DNA of 64,000 nt from Microbulbifer sediminum (GCF_021729035.1 NZ_JAJSAP010000003.1:310001-374000); one strand, 5' to 3'; positions 44,501-52,097 are shown, counted from the first letter of the stretch. Numbers and translations are program-made. Notes: generated by a model not told the origin, from the sequence alone.

Positions 44501-44895
44501 AAGGCGAGGTAGGGCAGAATAGCCACCAGGGCGAGCACGGCGACTGCCGCCGCGAGCCAGGCCGAACCGCCGAACTGGGCGCTGATGAAATCGGCGATGG
44601 AGGTGGAGCCCTGCTGCTTGGAAAGACGCACAAAGCGGGCCAGCAGCGGCGCACCGAAGACCAGCATCAGGGTGGCGCCAACAAAGGTGGGCGGCACCAG
44701 CCACCCCTCTTCAACCGCCTGCGCCGGCGTGCCGAAAAACATCCAGGCACTGGTATAGGTTCCGGCCAGGGCGAGCATAACCGGTTTGAACGGGCGGATA
44801 CGCGCTGCCGGCAGGCGGTCCCCCCAGAAGGCGATGGCGAACAGTAGCAGCAGGTAGGCCAGGGCCACGGCCGCAAGTGTGGTCAGGCTAAACAA
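41515..44895 (-). CDS. crbS: SSS-domain hybrid sensor histidine kinase, CrbS/MxtR-like
   Basis: A 1126-aa fusion of a sodium/solute symporter (PutP-like, about 13 helices, residues 1-490) with a kinase. After a linker comes a PAS_7 domain (about 600-740, SIDNIDQGISVVDANLNLVAWNRRY in part), then HisKA with phospho-His768 in AAASHDLVQPLN, HATPase (about 870-985, with NLLDNAVKYT and GYGLGLATV), and a receiver with Asp1044 in LLLMDFHLDDD. Such kinases sense or transport acetate-like compounds and phosphorylate CrbR. The start is TTG with AGGTG 7 nt before; no ATG is available upstream. It lies between the transporter/esterase pair and the divergent TonB receptor. The symbol is by analogy. Confidence 0.9.
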   Translation of the reverse strand: MFSLTTLAAVALAYLLLLFAIAFWGDRLPAARIRPFKPVMLALAGTYTSAWMFFGTPAQAVEEGWLVPPTFVGATLMLVFGAPLLARFVRLSKQQGSTSIADFISAQFGGSAWLAAAVAVLALVAILPYLALQLRAVADSFLFLGDTGELNSSLVTGLVSVTLGAFALLFGTRHINSSEHRNGMLLAVAFEALVKIGAIAAVAWFVLGGAYDGAADLVREALTSERAARLESQRPADTGFLAVVVLGMAAMFCLPRQFHILMIESDSERDIGPVRKLIPLYLGVLSAAILVVGYGGLLWLPDHQANPERFVLGIPLESGSPALALFAFVGGLSAGSSMVIIATIALSTMIANTLVVPFWLQRLRARPGSAAQGALGSDLRRVRRVIIAAIMLAAFGFNEVMDAGVRLGTFGLLSLALVAQLAPSMLAAVCWPGHWPRLRAGGVVAGLAVGATVWSLSALPAALGGDDLVSGTLGLAWSPLSVAALFGLGLNMLVLLLVSVLLDRWRPLHRGGAEVPVDRERLRALLARFVGDDAAARTFSGIENGAPGAGLTEPTADAYRETVEKILAGIVGSTSARRLVRQPLGSEDGAQTLEQASAIYQFGRGLLQSSIDNIDQGISVVDANLNLVAWNRRYVELFRYPREMVYVGQPVAELVRYNASRGECGPGAVDMHVQKRVDHLRAGTAYRVQRHRTDGTVLEIRGNPLPGGGFVTTYTDVSDYQSALAELTEVRDSLEHKVTARTAELEQLNSELHAASAGKTRFLAAASHDLVQPLNAGRLFLDALSARQLDQDSRRLLTRADSALNAAEQLITDMLQIARMDAGDIHPKIQPVPLDRILDDAVAQARLAAEARGIQLRYRPSDAWVRTDEKMLRRVVQNLLDNAVKYTREGGVLLAVRRRGSGISLEVWDTGSGIDVSQQRDIFREFCRLGGVEREHGYGLGLATVERLCRLLDSPISLTSAPGCGSVFRVLLPTARPETSGVVIPAATRPAGQALNLDVLCVDNEPAILEAMQALLGGWGCRLRCALGREEALAMAQPDLLLMDFHLDDDCDGIALAQELMGHWGTAVPCVIISAENTDTVKARAHQRGWQFLQKPLRPAALRALLQARQRDLLETAAEGRATKVV
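41521..41530 (-). promoter_or_regulatory. Possible fourth regulon box, upstream of the MFS gene
   Basis: On the reverse strand the sequence reads GACCAAGGTC, sharing GACCAAGGT with the other three boxes. It is about 95 bp before the MFS start, a distance like the others, and overlaps the last codons of the kinase gene. A -10-like TCTATC lies about 3 nt further than in the other copies, so this one is weaker. Confidence 0.4.
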
Positions 44896-45080
44896 ACGCG
44901 CACACCTACTCGTTTTTGTTTATTTTTATCAACTGCCCACGCTGGGACGGGCAGCCGCCACCGGCGAGGTGCCAGGAAAGGAAAACGTCCGTGAGATCCC
45001 CGGACATCACCTCGTGCCGGTAGCATCAAACCTTACCCCAGCCAGTGACAGTTGTCCTCCACCCCGGGCTGTAAACGCGT

Positions 45081-45124
45081 CATACCTTGGTCTAGCAGGC
45101 AAGCGGACCGCGAGCGGATACAGT
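45081..45124 (+). promoter_or_regulatory. Regulon box and -10 of the TonB-dependent receptor gene
   Basis: CATACCTTGGTC (45081-45092) is followed by a TACAGT -10 (45119-45124) with the same 31.5-nt centre-to-hexamer distance as the copies at 31.0 and 39.0 kb. The receptor ATG is 46 bp further on. The right flank (TAGCAGGC) differs from the other copies, so the conserved core is 12 bp here. Confidence 0.7.
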
Positions 45125-45170
45125 GGGACCATCGATAAAAACCATAAATTGGTGAATGGAGAGTGCCACG

Positions 45171-47357
45171 ATGAGAGCAATAAAATTCCACCCCCTGGCG
45201 GCCGGCGTGATGCTGGCCTGCGGCGCCACCTTCAGTTACGCCCAACAGCCGGCGCTGGAAGAAGTTACCGTAACCGCGCAGAAGCGCGAGCAGTCCCTGC
45301 AGGAAGTGCCGGTGGCGGTGACCGCGATCAGCGAAGATGCCCTGATGCAGAGCGGCGTCAGTGACCTGACCGATGTACAGAAGTTATCCCCCAACACCAC
45401 CCTGCAGGCGAGCCGCGGCACCAACTCCACCCTGACTGCATTTATTCGTGGCATAGGCCAGCAGGACCCACTGTGGGGCTTCGAGCCGGGTGTTGGTATC
45501 TATGTCGATGATGTGTACCTGGCCCGCCCGCAGGGCGCAGTGCTGGACATCCTCGACGTCCAGCGTGTGGAAGTGCTGCGCGGCCCGCAGGGTACCCTGT
45601 ACGGCAAGAACACCATCGGCGGCGCGGTCAAGTATGTGACCAAGAAGATGACTGGTGACCCCAACCTCCGGGTCAGCGGCGCCCTGGGCAGCTACAGCCA
45701 GAACGACCTGAAAGTGGCCGGCTCCACCGCTATCGCCGACGGGGTCTACCTGGGCGGCGCCATCGCCAGCTTCCAGCGCGACGGCTACGGCGAGAATGTG
45801 CGTACCGGCGAAGAGCAGTACAACAAGGACGTGGTCAGCGCTCGCGTCGCGCTGGAATTCAACCCGTCGGATGAGCTCTGGGTACGTGTTGCTGCAGACC
45901 AGACCACTGACAAGTCTGCTCCCAAGCATGGTCACCGCTTCGACCCGGGGCTGGGCGGCGAGCCGGTACTGGACAGCGTTTACGACACCCAGTCGAACAT
46001 GCTGTACGACAACCTGGTGGAGACCAGCGGCATGTCCGTGACTGCCGAGTGGGATGTCTCCCCGAGCATCACCCTGAAGTCCACCACCGCCTACCGCCAG
46101 GGGGAGACTGAAACCGCAATCGATTTCGACAGTGTCAATCGCCCCGACTTCGACGTGCCGGCCTACTACGAGGACGACCAGACCACCCAGGAATTCCAGC
46201 TCAACTGGACCGGTACCAACGCCGACCTGGTCACCGGCCTCTACTACTACTCCGGGACTGCCGCCGGCGCCTTCGACGCCGTGCTGGGCTACCTGACCAA
46301 TGTCATTGGGGTTCCCCTGACCCAAAACGTGGCCGGTTCCGTGGATACCGACAGTCTGTCGGCCTATGCCCACTACAACTGGAGCTTTGCCCCGGACTGG
46401 AACCTGAGCCTCGGCGGTCGCTACACCCGGGACGAGAAGGCAGCCGACGTCTTCAAGGCCAACTACATAGGCCTTTATAGCCCCACCTTCCAGGACAAGT
46501 ACTATCCGGAAGGCTCAGAATCCATGCTTGCTGCGGTGCTGACCGACTACAGCAACAGCGACAGCTGGGGCCAGTTCACCCCCCATGTGGGCCTGGATTA
46601 CCAGGTTAACGATGATGTAATGGTGTACGCCGGTTACAGCGCCGGTTTCAAGAGCGGCGGCTTCGACATGCGTGGTGACGCCAGTGCCCTGCCTTCTACG
46701 GTAGACGGCTACGACCCGGAAGTTGTGGACACCTACGAGTTCGGCGTTAAGTCTGACCTGTTCAACAACCGCCTGCGCCTGAACGCGGCCGCCTTCCGCG
46801 CCGACTACCAGGACATGCAGGTATCCGTGCAACAGCTTGTCGAGAGTGGCGGCTTTGCCAGCGCTATCCTGAACGCCGGTGAATCCCGCATCCAGGGTGT
46901 GGAACTGGAAGCGACCCTGGCCGTGACCGACAACCTGATGGCCAACCTGGCCCTGGGCTACGCCGATACCGAATTCCTGGAATTCATCACCGGCGGTGTC
47001 GATGTCTCTGATGAGCGCGACCTGCAGAACACGCCGGACACCACCGCCATGTTCCAGCTGAATTACTCGCTGCCGTTCCAGAGTGGTGCGGAACTGGTCA
47101 TCAACCCGACCATATCCTACCGCGCGGACACCCAGATCTTCGAAACCCCCAGCCGCCTCGACCAGGAGGCCTACACCCTGGTGGATATGACAGCGACCTA
47201 CTACAGCCCGGACAGCAGCTGGCAGCTGGGCCTGGTGGGCAAAAACCTGGCCGATGAGGAATATCGCATTGCCGGTTACGCGTTTGGCGGGCCTTTCGAT
47301 ACCGGCTTCTACGGTGCACCGCGCACCATCGCCCTCACCGGCAGCTACAACTTCTAA
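45171..47357 (+). CDS. TonB-dependent outer-membrane receptor
   Basis: A 728-aa receptor with signal peptide (residues 1-25, cut near SYA-QQ). The TonB box/plug start is EEVTVTAQKREQSLQEVPVAVTAI, typical of marine gammaproteobacterial receptors for organic nutrients. The plug spans about 30-150, including VQRVEVLRGPQGTLYGKNTIGGAVKYVTKK. The barrel follows and ends ALTGSYNF with a terminal Phe. The ligand is unknown; the absence of siderophore genes and its place in an acyl-CoA island suggest uptake of a hydrophobic carbon source. It is driven by the regulon box and divergent from the sensor kinase. Confidence 0.93.
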   Translation: MRAIKFHPLAAGVMLACGATFSYAQQPALEEVTVTAQKREQSLQEVPVAVTAISEDALMQSGVSDLTDVQKLSPNTTLQASRGTNSTLTAFIRGIGQQDPLWGFEPGVGIYVDDVYLARPQGAVLDILDVQRVEVLRGPQGTLYGKNTIGGAVKYVTKKMTGDPNLRVSGALGSYSQNDLKVAGSTAIADGVYLGGAIASFQRDGYGENVRTGEEQYNKDVVSARVALEFNPSDELWVRVAADQTTDKSAPKHGHRFDPGLGGEPVLDSVYDTQSNMLYDNLVETSGMSVTAEWDVSPSITLKSTTAYRQGETETAIDFDSVNRPDFDVPAYYEDDQTTQEFQLNWTGTNADLVTGLYYYSGTAAGAFDAVLGYLTNVIGVPLTQNVAGSVDTDSLSAYAHYNWSFAPDWNLSLGGRYTRDEKAADVFKANYIGLYSPTFQDKYYPEGSESMLAAVLTDYSNSDSWGQFTPHVGLDYQVNDDVMVYAGYSAGFKSGGFDMRGDASALPSTVDGYDPEVVDTYEFGVKSDLFNNRLRLNAAAFRADYQDMQVSVQQLVESGGFASAILNAGESRIQGVELEATLAVTDNLMANLALGYADTEFLEFITGGVDVSDERDLQNTPDTTAMFQLNYSLPFQSGAELVINPTISYRADTQIFETPSRLDQEAYTLVDMTATYYSPDSSWQLGLVGKNLADEEYRIAGYAFGGPFDTGFYGAPRTIALTGSYNF

Positions 47358-47667
47358 AGTTTCCTCTCACAGGAACTGTTCTCTCGGGGGAGCCGGATTG
47401 CTCCCCAAGCTCCTTGAGCATACGACTTGCCGCGTTCCAACCGGACCGCGGCTTTTTTGTTTGTGTCCATAACAGGTGACGGGAAAGGGCTGCGCCTCGG
47501 GGGATTCCATCACGGAAGGGTTTCAGTCAAATCTGGTGGGGGTTGAACATGCGGCGCAGCATTGTACAAATTGGCGCGCAATCCGCCACGGTGACACCTG
47601 TTTCCCCTAGGCTGTCAGGAGATACATTGTTTTTCCGACTGAACATCTCAAACATGAGGTATCTGCG
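47358..47667. other. Intergenic region after the receptor gene
   Basis: No gene is seen before the short lipoprotein. It holds a GGGGGAGC/GCTCCCC hairpin near 47385-47407 and the terminator at 47429-47458. The remaining 200 bp should carry the promoter of the 58-aa lipoprotein, but no clear hexamer pair stands out. Confidence 0.5.
47429..47458 (+). terminator. Intrinsic terminator of the TonB receptor gene
   Basis: GCCGCGTTCC-aacc-GGACCGCGGC forms a 10-bp stem with one mismatch, followed by TTTTTTG. Confidence 0.85.
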
Positions 47668-47844
47668 GTGCAGAAATTAGGTTGTATTCTGCTTGCAGCG
47701 GCCTTGGCGACAGGAGTTGCCGGTTGTGCCAACACAACCGCGCCCGAGGGAGTCCCCAGAGCACTGAGCCTGAACGGCCAGAAGTTTCACTGTGAGGAGC
47801 AGGAGCTGGAAACCAAGACACTGGTACGCTGCGTACGCTCCTGA
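47668..47844 (+). CDS. 58-aa small lipoprotein
   Basis: A short ORF starting at GTG with GAGGT 8 nt upstream. The protein opens MQKLGCILLAAALATGVAGCANT, a standard lipoprotein signal with lipobox VAGC (Cys20). The 38-residue mature part has two Cys (FHCEEQELETKTLVRCVRS), possibly a disulfide. The size and pattern are those of small envelope lipoproteins common in this group of bacteria. Function unknown. It is convergent with the next gene. Confidence 0.75.
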   Translation: MQKLGCILLAAALATGVAGCANTTAPEGVPRALSLNGQKFHCEEQELETKTLVRCVRS

Positions 47845-47859
47845 ACCAATGCCACCGGG

Positions 47860-48360
47860 CTACTGGTCCGGCTGGCATTTCATGCCCACCAGGAATACCG
47901 GCAGCTTGCGCTTGCCCGCGTAGCCGATAAAGCCACCCGGTTCCTTGAGGAAAAAAAACCAGCCGGCCCGGTCATTGCGACAGGCAAACACCTTGGTGCC
48001 GACCAGTTTCTGCCAGTGCCCGGGCCCCGCCAGCTGGAGGATGTCACGGGCGCGCTCCTCGCTGTCAATTTTCCTGGCGATGCCGGAACACTGGTCAAAG
48101 ATCGGCTTGCCATCGAAGAGCACCTGGGTTTGCTCACTGTACAGGTTGCGCAGCTGGAAGCGGCTGCCCTCGCGAAAAAACGCGGCGGCGAGCCGTCTCC
48201 GGGATGCGTCACTGGCGATAGTGCCCACCGCAGGGTCGCCCTGGCAGGAAAGCGAGGTAATGGCAGCCGGCTCCGCAATCGGCGCACTGGAGGAGGCGCA
48301 GCCCCCCATTATCGCTGCCAGGGCCAGGATACCGGTCCGTAAAAGATTTTTGTTCAGCAT
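47860..48360 (-). CDS. Predicted lipoprotein, unknown
   Basis: A 166-aa protein with lipoprotein signal (lipobox IMGGC, about residue 21) and a mature domain of about 145 residues containing four Cys (SLSCQGD, FDQCSG, VFACRND, GMKCQPD), which could form two disulfides in the periplasm. No family recognised. The start at the ATG that gives the lipoprotein signal is preferred over an in-frame start 13 codons earlier. It lies downstream of pyruvate kinase with a 94-bp gap. Confidence 0.75.
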   Translation of the reverse strand: MLNKNLLRTGILALAAIMGGCASSSAPIAEPAAITSLSCQGDPAVGTIASDASRRRLAAAFFREGSRFQLRNLYSEQTQVLFDGKPIFDQCSGIARKIDSEERARDILQLAGPGHWQKLVGTKVFACRNDRAGWFFFLKEPGGFIGYAGKRKLPVFLVGMKCQPDQ

Positions 48361-48454
48361 TGCCGCATCAATTTCTGGTGATTGCCCGGTCACCCGCAAC
48401 TATACGATTTTCACCGATGCGAGTGAAAGGCGCCCACGGCTCCGCAAGGCCCGG

Positions 48455-49891
48455 TCAGTCCACCCGCACAATGCGCAGGGTATCGGTGCCGCCGCCGATA
48501 TCCTGGTGATAGCCTCGAGAGACCAGGGCAAATTCACCCTGTTGCAGGAAACCGCGCTGCTGCAGGTGACGGATTGCCTGTTCGTCCCGGGCCACCGCAT
48601 CCAGCCCCTCGACCGGCATGTACACCGGGTCCACTCCCCTGTACAGGGCCACCCGGTTGCAGGCGGACTGGTGCCGGCAAAATGCAAAGATCGGAATATC
48701 GGCGCGGGCACGGGACATCAGCAACGCGGTATTGCCGGTTTCGGTCTGGCAGATGATCGCCTTGATATCCCGACAGTGGTTGGCAATGGTCATGGCCGCC
48801 AGGGCAATGCACTCATCACCCGCCGGATAGTTGTCCTGCATGGCTCGCGGTGGCCGGCGGAATACCCGGTGCTTCTCCGCCCCGAGAATCACTTCCGCCA
48901 TATGCTCGACAGTGTCCACCGGATAGTCGCCCGCGGCAGTCTCCGCCGACAACATCACCGCGTCGGTGCCGTCGAGTACCGCATTGGCCACATCGCAGAC
49001 CTCCGCGCGGGTTGGCACCGGACTGGAAATCATGGATTCCATCATCTGGGTGGCGGTAATCACGACCCGGTTAAGGCAGCGGGCGCGCCGGATCAGGTAC
49101 TTCTGCACCCCCATCAATTCGGCATCGCCAATCTCTACCGCCAGGTCACCCCGGGCCACCATCACTGCATCGCTCGCCAGTATCAGGCGATCCAGGTTCG
49201 CCTCATCTGCCACCGCCTCCGCCCGCTCGATCTTGGCGACAATATGGGCCTGGCCACCGGCGGTGCGCAGGAGCCGGCGTGCCTGCTCCACATCGGCCGC
49301 CTCGCGGGGAAAGGACACCGCCAGGTAATCCAGGTCCAGCTGCGCCGCCAGCTCGATGTCCCGGCGGTCCTTGTCAGTCAGTGCGGGGGCGGTCAGGCCT
49401 CCGCCGAGTTTATTGATGCCCTTGTTATTCGACAGCCAGCCGCCGATCTCCACACGGGTGTGTACAACATTGTCGACCACCGATTGCACGGCCAGGCGCA
49501 GCCGCCCGTCATCCAGCAAGAGGATGTCACCGGGCGCGCAGTCCGCCGCCAGCGCCCGGTAGTCCACGGCGACGCCTTCACCGTTGCCACCATCGGCCCG
49601 CCATTCCGGGTCCAGGGTGAATGCGGCGCCTTTTTCCAGGTATGCGCGTCCCTCGCTGAAGCGGCCGACGCGAATCTTGGGCCCCTGCAGGTCACCGAGG
49701 ATCGCCACATGCCGCCCCTGCCGGCAGGCCTCCTCCCTGACCTCGGCGGCGCGACGGCGATGGTCACCGTCCTGGCCGTGGGAAAAATTGAGGCGCACGG
49801 TATCCACACCCGCGGCGATCAGGCGCGCGAGCACGTCGGCCTTGTCGCTCGCAGGGCCCAGGGTCGCGACAATTTTGGTACGTCTGAACAT
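48455..49891 (-). CDS. pyk: Pyruvate kinase
   Basis: A 478-aa enzyme that makes pyruvate and ATP from phosphoenolpyruvate and ADP. Conserved parts include RRTKIVATLGPASD at the start, RLNFSHG, GDLQGPKIRVGRF, the Lys/Glu site VAKIERAEAV, AVMVARGDLAVEIG and ITATQMMESM. The C-terminal allosteric domain is complete (about 340-478). The ATG giving MFRRTKI is the standard family start; an 18-codon upstream extension is in frame. It appears monocistronic. Effector control (AMP or sugar phosphates) cannot be judged. Confidence 0.96.
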   Translation of the reverse strand: MFRRTKIVATLGPASDKADVLARLIAAGVDTVRLNFSHGQDGDHRRRAAEVREEACRQGRHVAILGDLQGPKIRVGRFSEGRAYLEKGAAFTLDPEWRADGGNGEGVAVDYRALAADCAPGDILLLDDGRLRLAVQSVVDNVVHTRVEIGGWLSNNKGINKLGGGLTAPALTDKDRRDIELAAQLDLDYLAVSFPREAADVEQARRLLRTAGGQAHIVAKIERAEAVADEANLDRLILASDAVMVARGDLAVEIGDAELMGVQKYLIRRARCLNRVVITATQMMESMISSPVPTRAEVCDVANAVLDGTDAVMLSAETAAGDYPVDTVEHMAEVILGAEKHRVFRRPPRAMQDNYPAGDECIALAAMTIANHCRDIKAIICQTETGNTALLMSRARADIPIFAFCRHQSACNRVALYRGVDPVYMPVEGLDAVARDEQAIRHLQQRGFLQQGEFALVSRGYHQDIGGGTDTLRIVRVD

Positions 49892-50080
49892 GGCGAGGCC
49901 AGGATCCCTTGGTTCCAGTTCCATTCCAGGTAGCGGGTGTGACACCCCGTAAGCATAGCTTGTCGCCTAAATCATCCGAATCGACGGCAGCCACATCCTG
50001 CAATGACTAAGCTTGGCAGAGGCGCACGGGAGTCGCGCCACCTTTTCGCACGGGAGCAGGGAGCAGGGAGCGACACGGTT

Positions 50081-50554
50081 ATGAGTAAACTGGCGCAATT
50101 ATGGCTGGCGGGCCTGGCCATTGTGGTGACCGGTTGTATCGGAATCGGCACAGAGGAGCCCCAGGTAACCCAGAGTGCCGGCACCCTCAACACTGTCTGT
50201 GGCGACCGGTGGGAACTCAAGCGACTGCGCCTGAATGGCGACATGGTAGCGATCGATGACACTGCGCGGTTTACCTTCCTGTGTAACCGGGAAGGCAATG
50301 TGATGGGCAAGAGCGGCATCAATACTTACCGGGGCTCGCTACAGATTACTGACAACGGCCTGATGCTCTGGGACACCTCCAGTTTCGCATCCACCAAGAT
50401 GGCCGGCCCGGAACCCATGATGCAACAGGAAAACCAGTTCCTGCGCGCGCTGGCCGGTACCCGCCAGGCGTTTACCAAGGCTGGCGGCGACCGGCTGATC
50501 CTGCGGGACCCGCCCGGCGATATCTATATCGAATTCGTCAAGACGAAAATCTGA
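50081..50554 (+). CDS. META-domain-like lipoprotein (first of a pair)
   Basis: A 157-aa lipoprotein (lipobox VVTGC, Cys19). The mature part resembles the META/HslJ fold: a WELKRLRLNGD opening, a Gly-rich SGINTYRGSLQITDNG centre and a helical QENQFLRALAGTRQAF stretch that precedes a final RLILRDP strand. HslJ-type proteins are heat- or novobiocin-linked envelope factors of unclear mechanism. Three copies of GGGAGCA run just before the start and contain its ribosome site. A similar protein follows 134 bp downstream. Confidence 0.78.
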   Translation: MSKLAQLWLAGLAIVVTGCIGIGTEEPQVTQSAGTLNTVCGDRWELKRLRLNGDMVAIDDTARFTFLCNREGNVMGKSGINTYRGSLQITDNGLMLWDTSSFASTKMAGPEPMMQQENQFLRALAGTRQAFTKAGGDRLILRDPPGDIYIEFVKTKI

Positions 50555-50688
50555 CCCGGACCGTACCGCTGTCAATGTGACATGCCCGGCCGTTTCCCGA
50601 CGCCGGGTGGCTATGCACTCTTGAACTGGAACACAGTATCGGGGGCCCTAATTCGCTTAAATACCGGAAAAACAACGAGTTTCCCGTT

Positions 50689-51180
50689 ATGGTGAATTCC
50701 CGCCTGCCAATCGTGACACCCCTCTTGCTGCTGGCTGCCTGTGCCCTGCACGGCTGCGGTATGGCAGGTGGTGCGCAAATGGCAGAGCGCGCCGAACCCC
50801 TTGGACTCTGCGAGCAGCCCTGGCTGCTGAAGAGCATGAAACTGGATGGGCGGGAGCACCGCTCTGGCCTGCTATGGCGCAAGCTGATGCGCGACCGCCC
50901 CTATTTCACCTGTGACGAGCTGGGTTATGTGCGCGGCAACTCCGGCTCCAACCCCTATACCGGCCGGCTGTCGCGCTCCGGCGACCGCCTTTCCTGGCCC
51001 AGGGCCCCGGCCGTTTCCCCCATGACCGACCTGCGCGACAGCAGTGAACTGGAACAGGATTTCCTGCAGGCACTGCCGCAGACTGACCGGATGTCGTTCG
51101 AGGACGGCCTGCTGATTCTCCAGGGATCGGGGGGCGCCACCCGGCTTGAGTTCCAGCCCGCCGAGACCTCCCTGCCCTGA
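50689..51180 (+). CDS. META-domain-like lipoprotein (second of a pair)
   Basis: A 163-aa lipoprotein (hydrophobic signal, Cys near residue 23 in LHGCG) with the same layout as the previous gene: LCEQPWLLKSMKLDG, a FTCDELGYVRGNSGSNPYTGRL core, then SSELEQDFLQALPQTDRMSFEDGLLILQG. The two are probably diverged duplicates. The core Gly/Asn pattern matches the META family only loosely. The position of two Cys (LCEQ, FTCDE) is shared with the first copy (TVCGD, FLCNR), suggesting a common disulfide. Confidence 0.75.
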   Translation: MVNSRLPIVTPLLLLAACALHGCGMAGGAQMAERAEPLGLCEQPWLLKSMKLDGREHRSGLLWRKLMRDRPYFTCDELGYVRGNSGSNPYTGRLSRSGDRLSWPRAPAVSPMTDLRDSSELEQDFLQALPQTDRMSFEDGLLILQGSGGATRLEFQPAETSLP

Positions 51181-51488
51181 ACGCAGGCGTATCCCACTTG
51201 CTGAAAGAAAAAATAAAGAAGGCTGAAAGAAAAAAGCGCGGCCCGTTACAGGCCGCAAGCGCGATGTTCGCAATCAATCAAGGTGATGAGAGAAGATCAA
51301 CGAAGCCCACTTGTGCTCACCCGGCTCTCGCCACGCGGCAGGTCAGCCATTCGTTGGAAGGTATGATAGGCCTGAAAAATTACAAATAAGTTAAACACCA
51401 GCAAAAGCTTTCTTATCAGGCTACCCGGATTCCTCCCCCCTCACCGCGGCTCCGTTGCCCGGCGTGTGTACCGGGTCCCGGTGAGCGA
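51181..51488. other. Gene-free gap between META lipoprotein and Smr genes
   Basis: No convincing protein gene. It holds the candidate small RNA and a reverse-strand terminator at 51229-51256, and an A/T-rich patch near 51375-51415 unlike the GC-rich surroundings. Confidence 0.5.
51229..51369 (-). ncRNA. Candidate small RNA downstream of the Smr gene
   Basis: On the reverse strand a possible promoter (TTGCTG, 16 nt, TAATTT; 51404-51377) is followed by about 140 nt ending in a hairpin (GCGGCC-tgtaacg-GGCCGC, then GC and TTTTTTCTTTC). Inside, AACGAA and TTCGTT (51299-51304 and 51350-51355) can pair to close a central stem. No protein is encoded. It may instead be just a long 3' UTR of the Smr gene. 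I match it to no known RNA family. Confidence 0.4.
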
Positions 51489-52076
51489 TCATTTGCGACG
51501 CTGGTGACGCTCCAGGTTGTCCTGGCGCTTGCGCTCGCTCTTGCGCAGCAACAGGTAGGTGGCCCCGAGCCCGCCGTGCTGTTTCTGCGCGCTGTGGAAT
51601 GCCAGCACCTCAGGTAATTGCGGCAGCCAGGCGTTGACGCAACTTTTCAGCAGTGCCGGCTGCTTGCGTCCCTCGCCCTTGCCATGGGTGACCAGCGCAC
51701 AACGCACGTCCGCCTCCAGGCAGTCACGCACAAAATCGAACACCGCCCGGCGGGCCATTTCCACAGTGTGGCGGTGCAGGTCGAGCCGCGCATCAACCCG
51801 GTACTTGCCCAGGCGCAGGTTACGGTAAACACCGTTCTGCACCCCATCGCGCTTGAATTCCAGCGGATCCCAGGGGTCCACCGGCTCCACGAACTCCCCC
51901 GCCAGCGGGTTCAGTTCGCGGGCGGTCTCCGCAGTGGCCGCCTCGCGACGGGCGCGGCGGTTTACCTGGGTACGGGCATCGTCTTTCCTGAGCGCCACCT
52001 TGCGCTCCTGTTCGAGCGGGCGCACATCGCCCAGCTCGCCCAGTGCATCCTGAAACAGGTCACTGTCAGTCGTCAT
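51489..52076 (-). CDS. Smr-domain protein
   Basis: A 195-aa protein with a C-terminal Smr (small MutS-related) domain, about residues 95-180: the LDLHRHTVEMARRAVFDFV start, the VTHGKGEG motif and the HSAQKQHGGLGATYLLLR end. Smr domains nick or bind branched DNA or act on RNA/ribosomes. The N-terminal half is charged and linker-like, as in SmrA/YdaL proteins. GGAGG lies 4 nt before the chosen ATG. It follows the SDR gene by 21 bp and probably ends the thioesterase-SDR-Smr operon. Confidence 0.92.
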   Translation of the reverse strand: MTTDSDLFQDALGELGDVRPLEQERKVALRKDDARTQVNRRARREAATAETARELNPLAGEFVEPVDPWDPLEFKRDGVQNGVYRNLRLGKYRVDARLDLHRHTVEMARRAVFDFVRDCLEADVRCALVTHGKGEGRKQPALLKSCVNAWLPQLPEVLAFHSAQKQHGGLGATYLLLRKSERKRQDNLERHQRRK

Positions 52077-52097
52077 CATACCTCCCCCCATGACGGC

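Noticed and set aside
47945..49933. A forward open frame of about 660 codons opposite pyruvate kinase
   Set aside because: Antisense shadow that spans the lipoprotein gene, the gap and pyruvate kinase.
51198..51389. A 63-codon forward ORF starting with a Lys-rich stretch
   Set aside because: No family, poor start context, and it lies across the reverse-strand terminator and candidate RNA.
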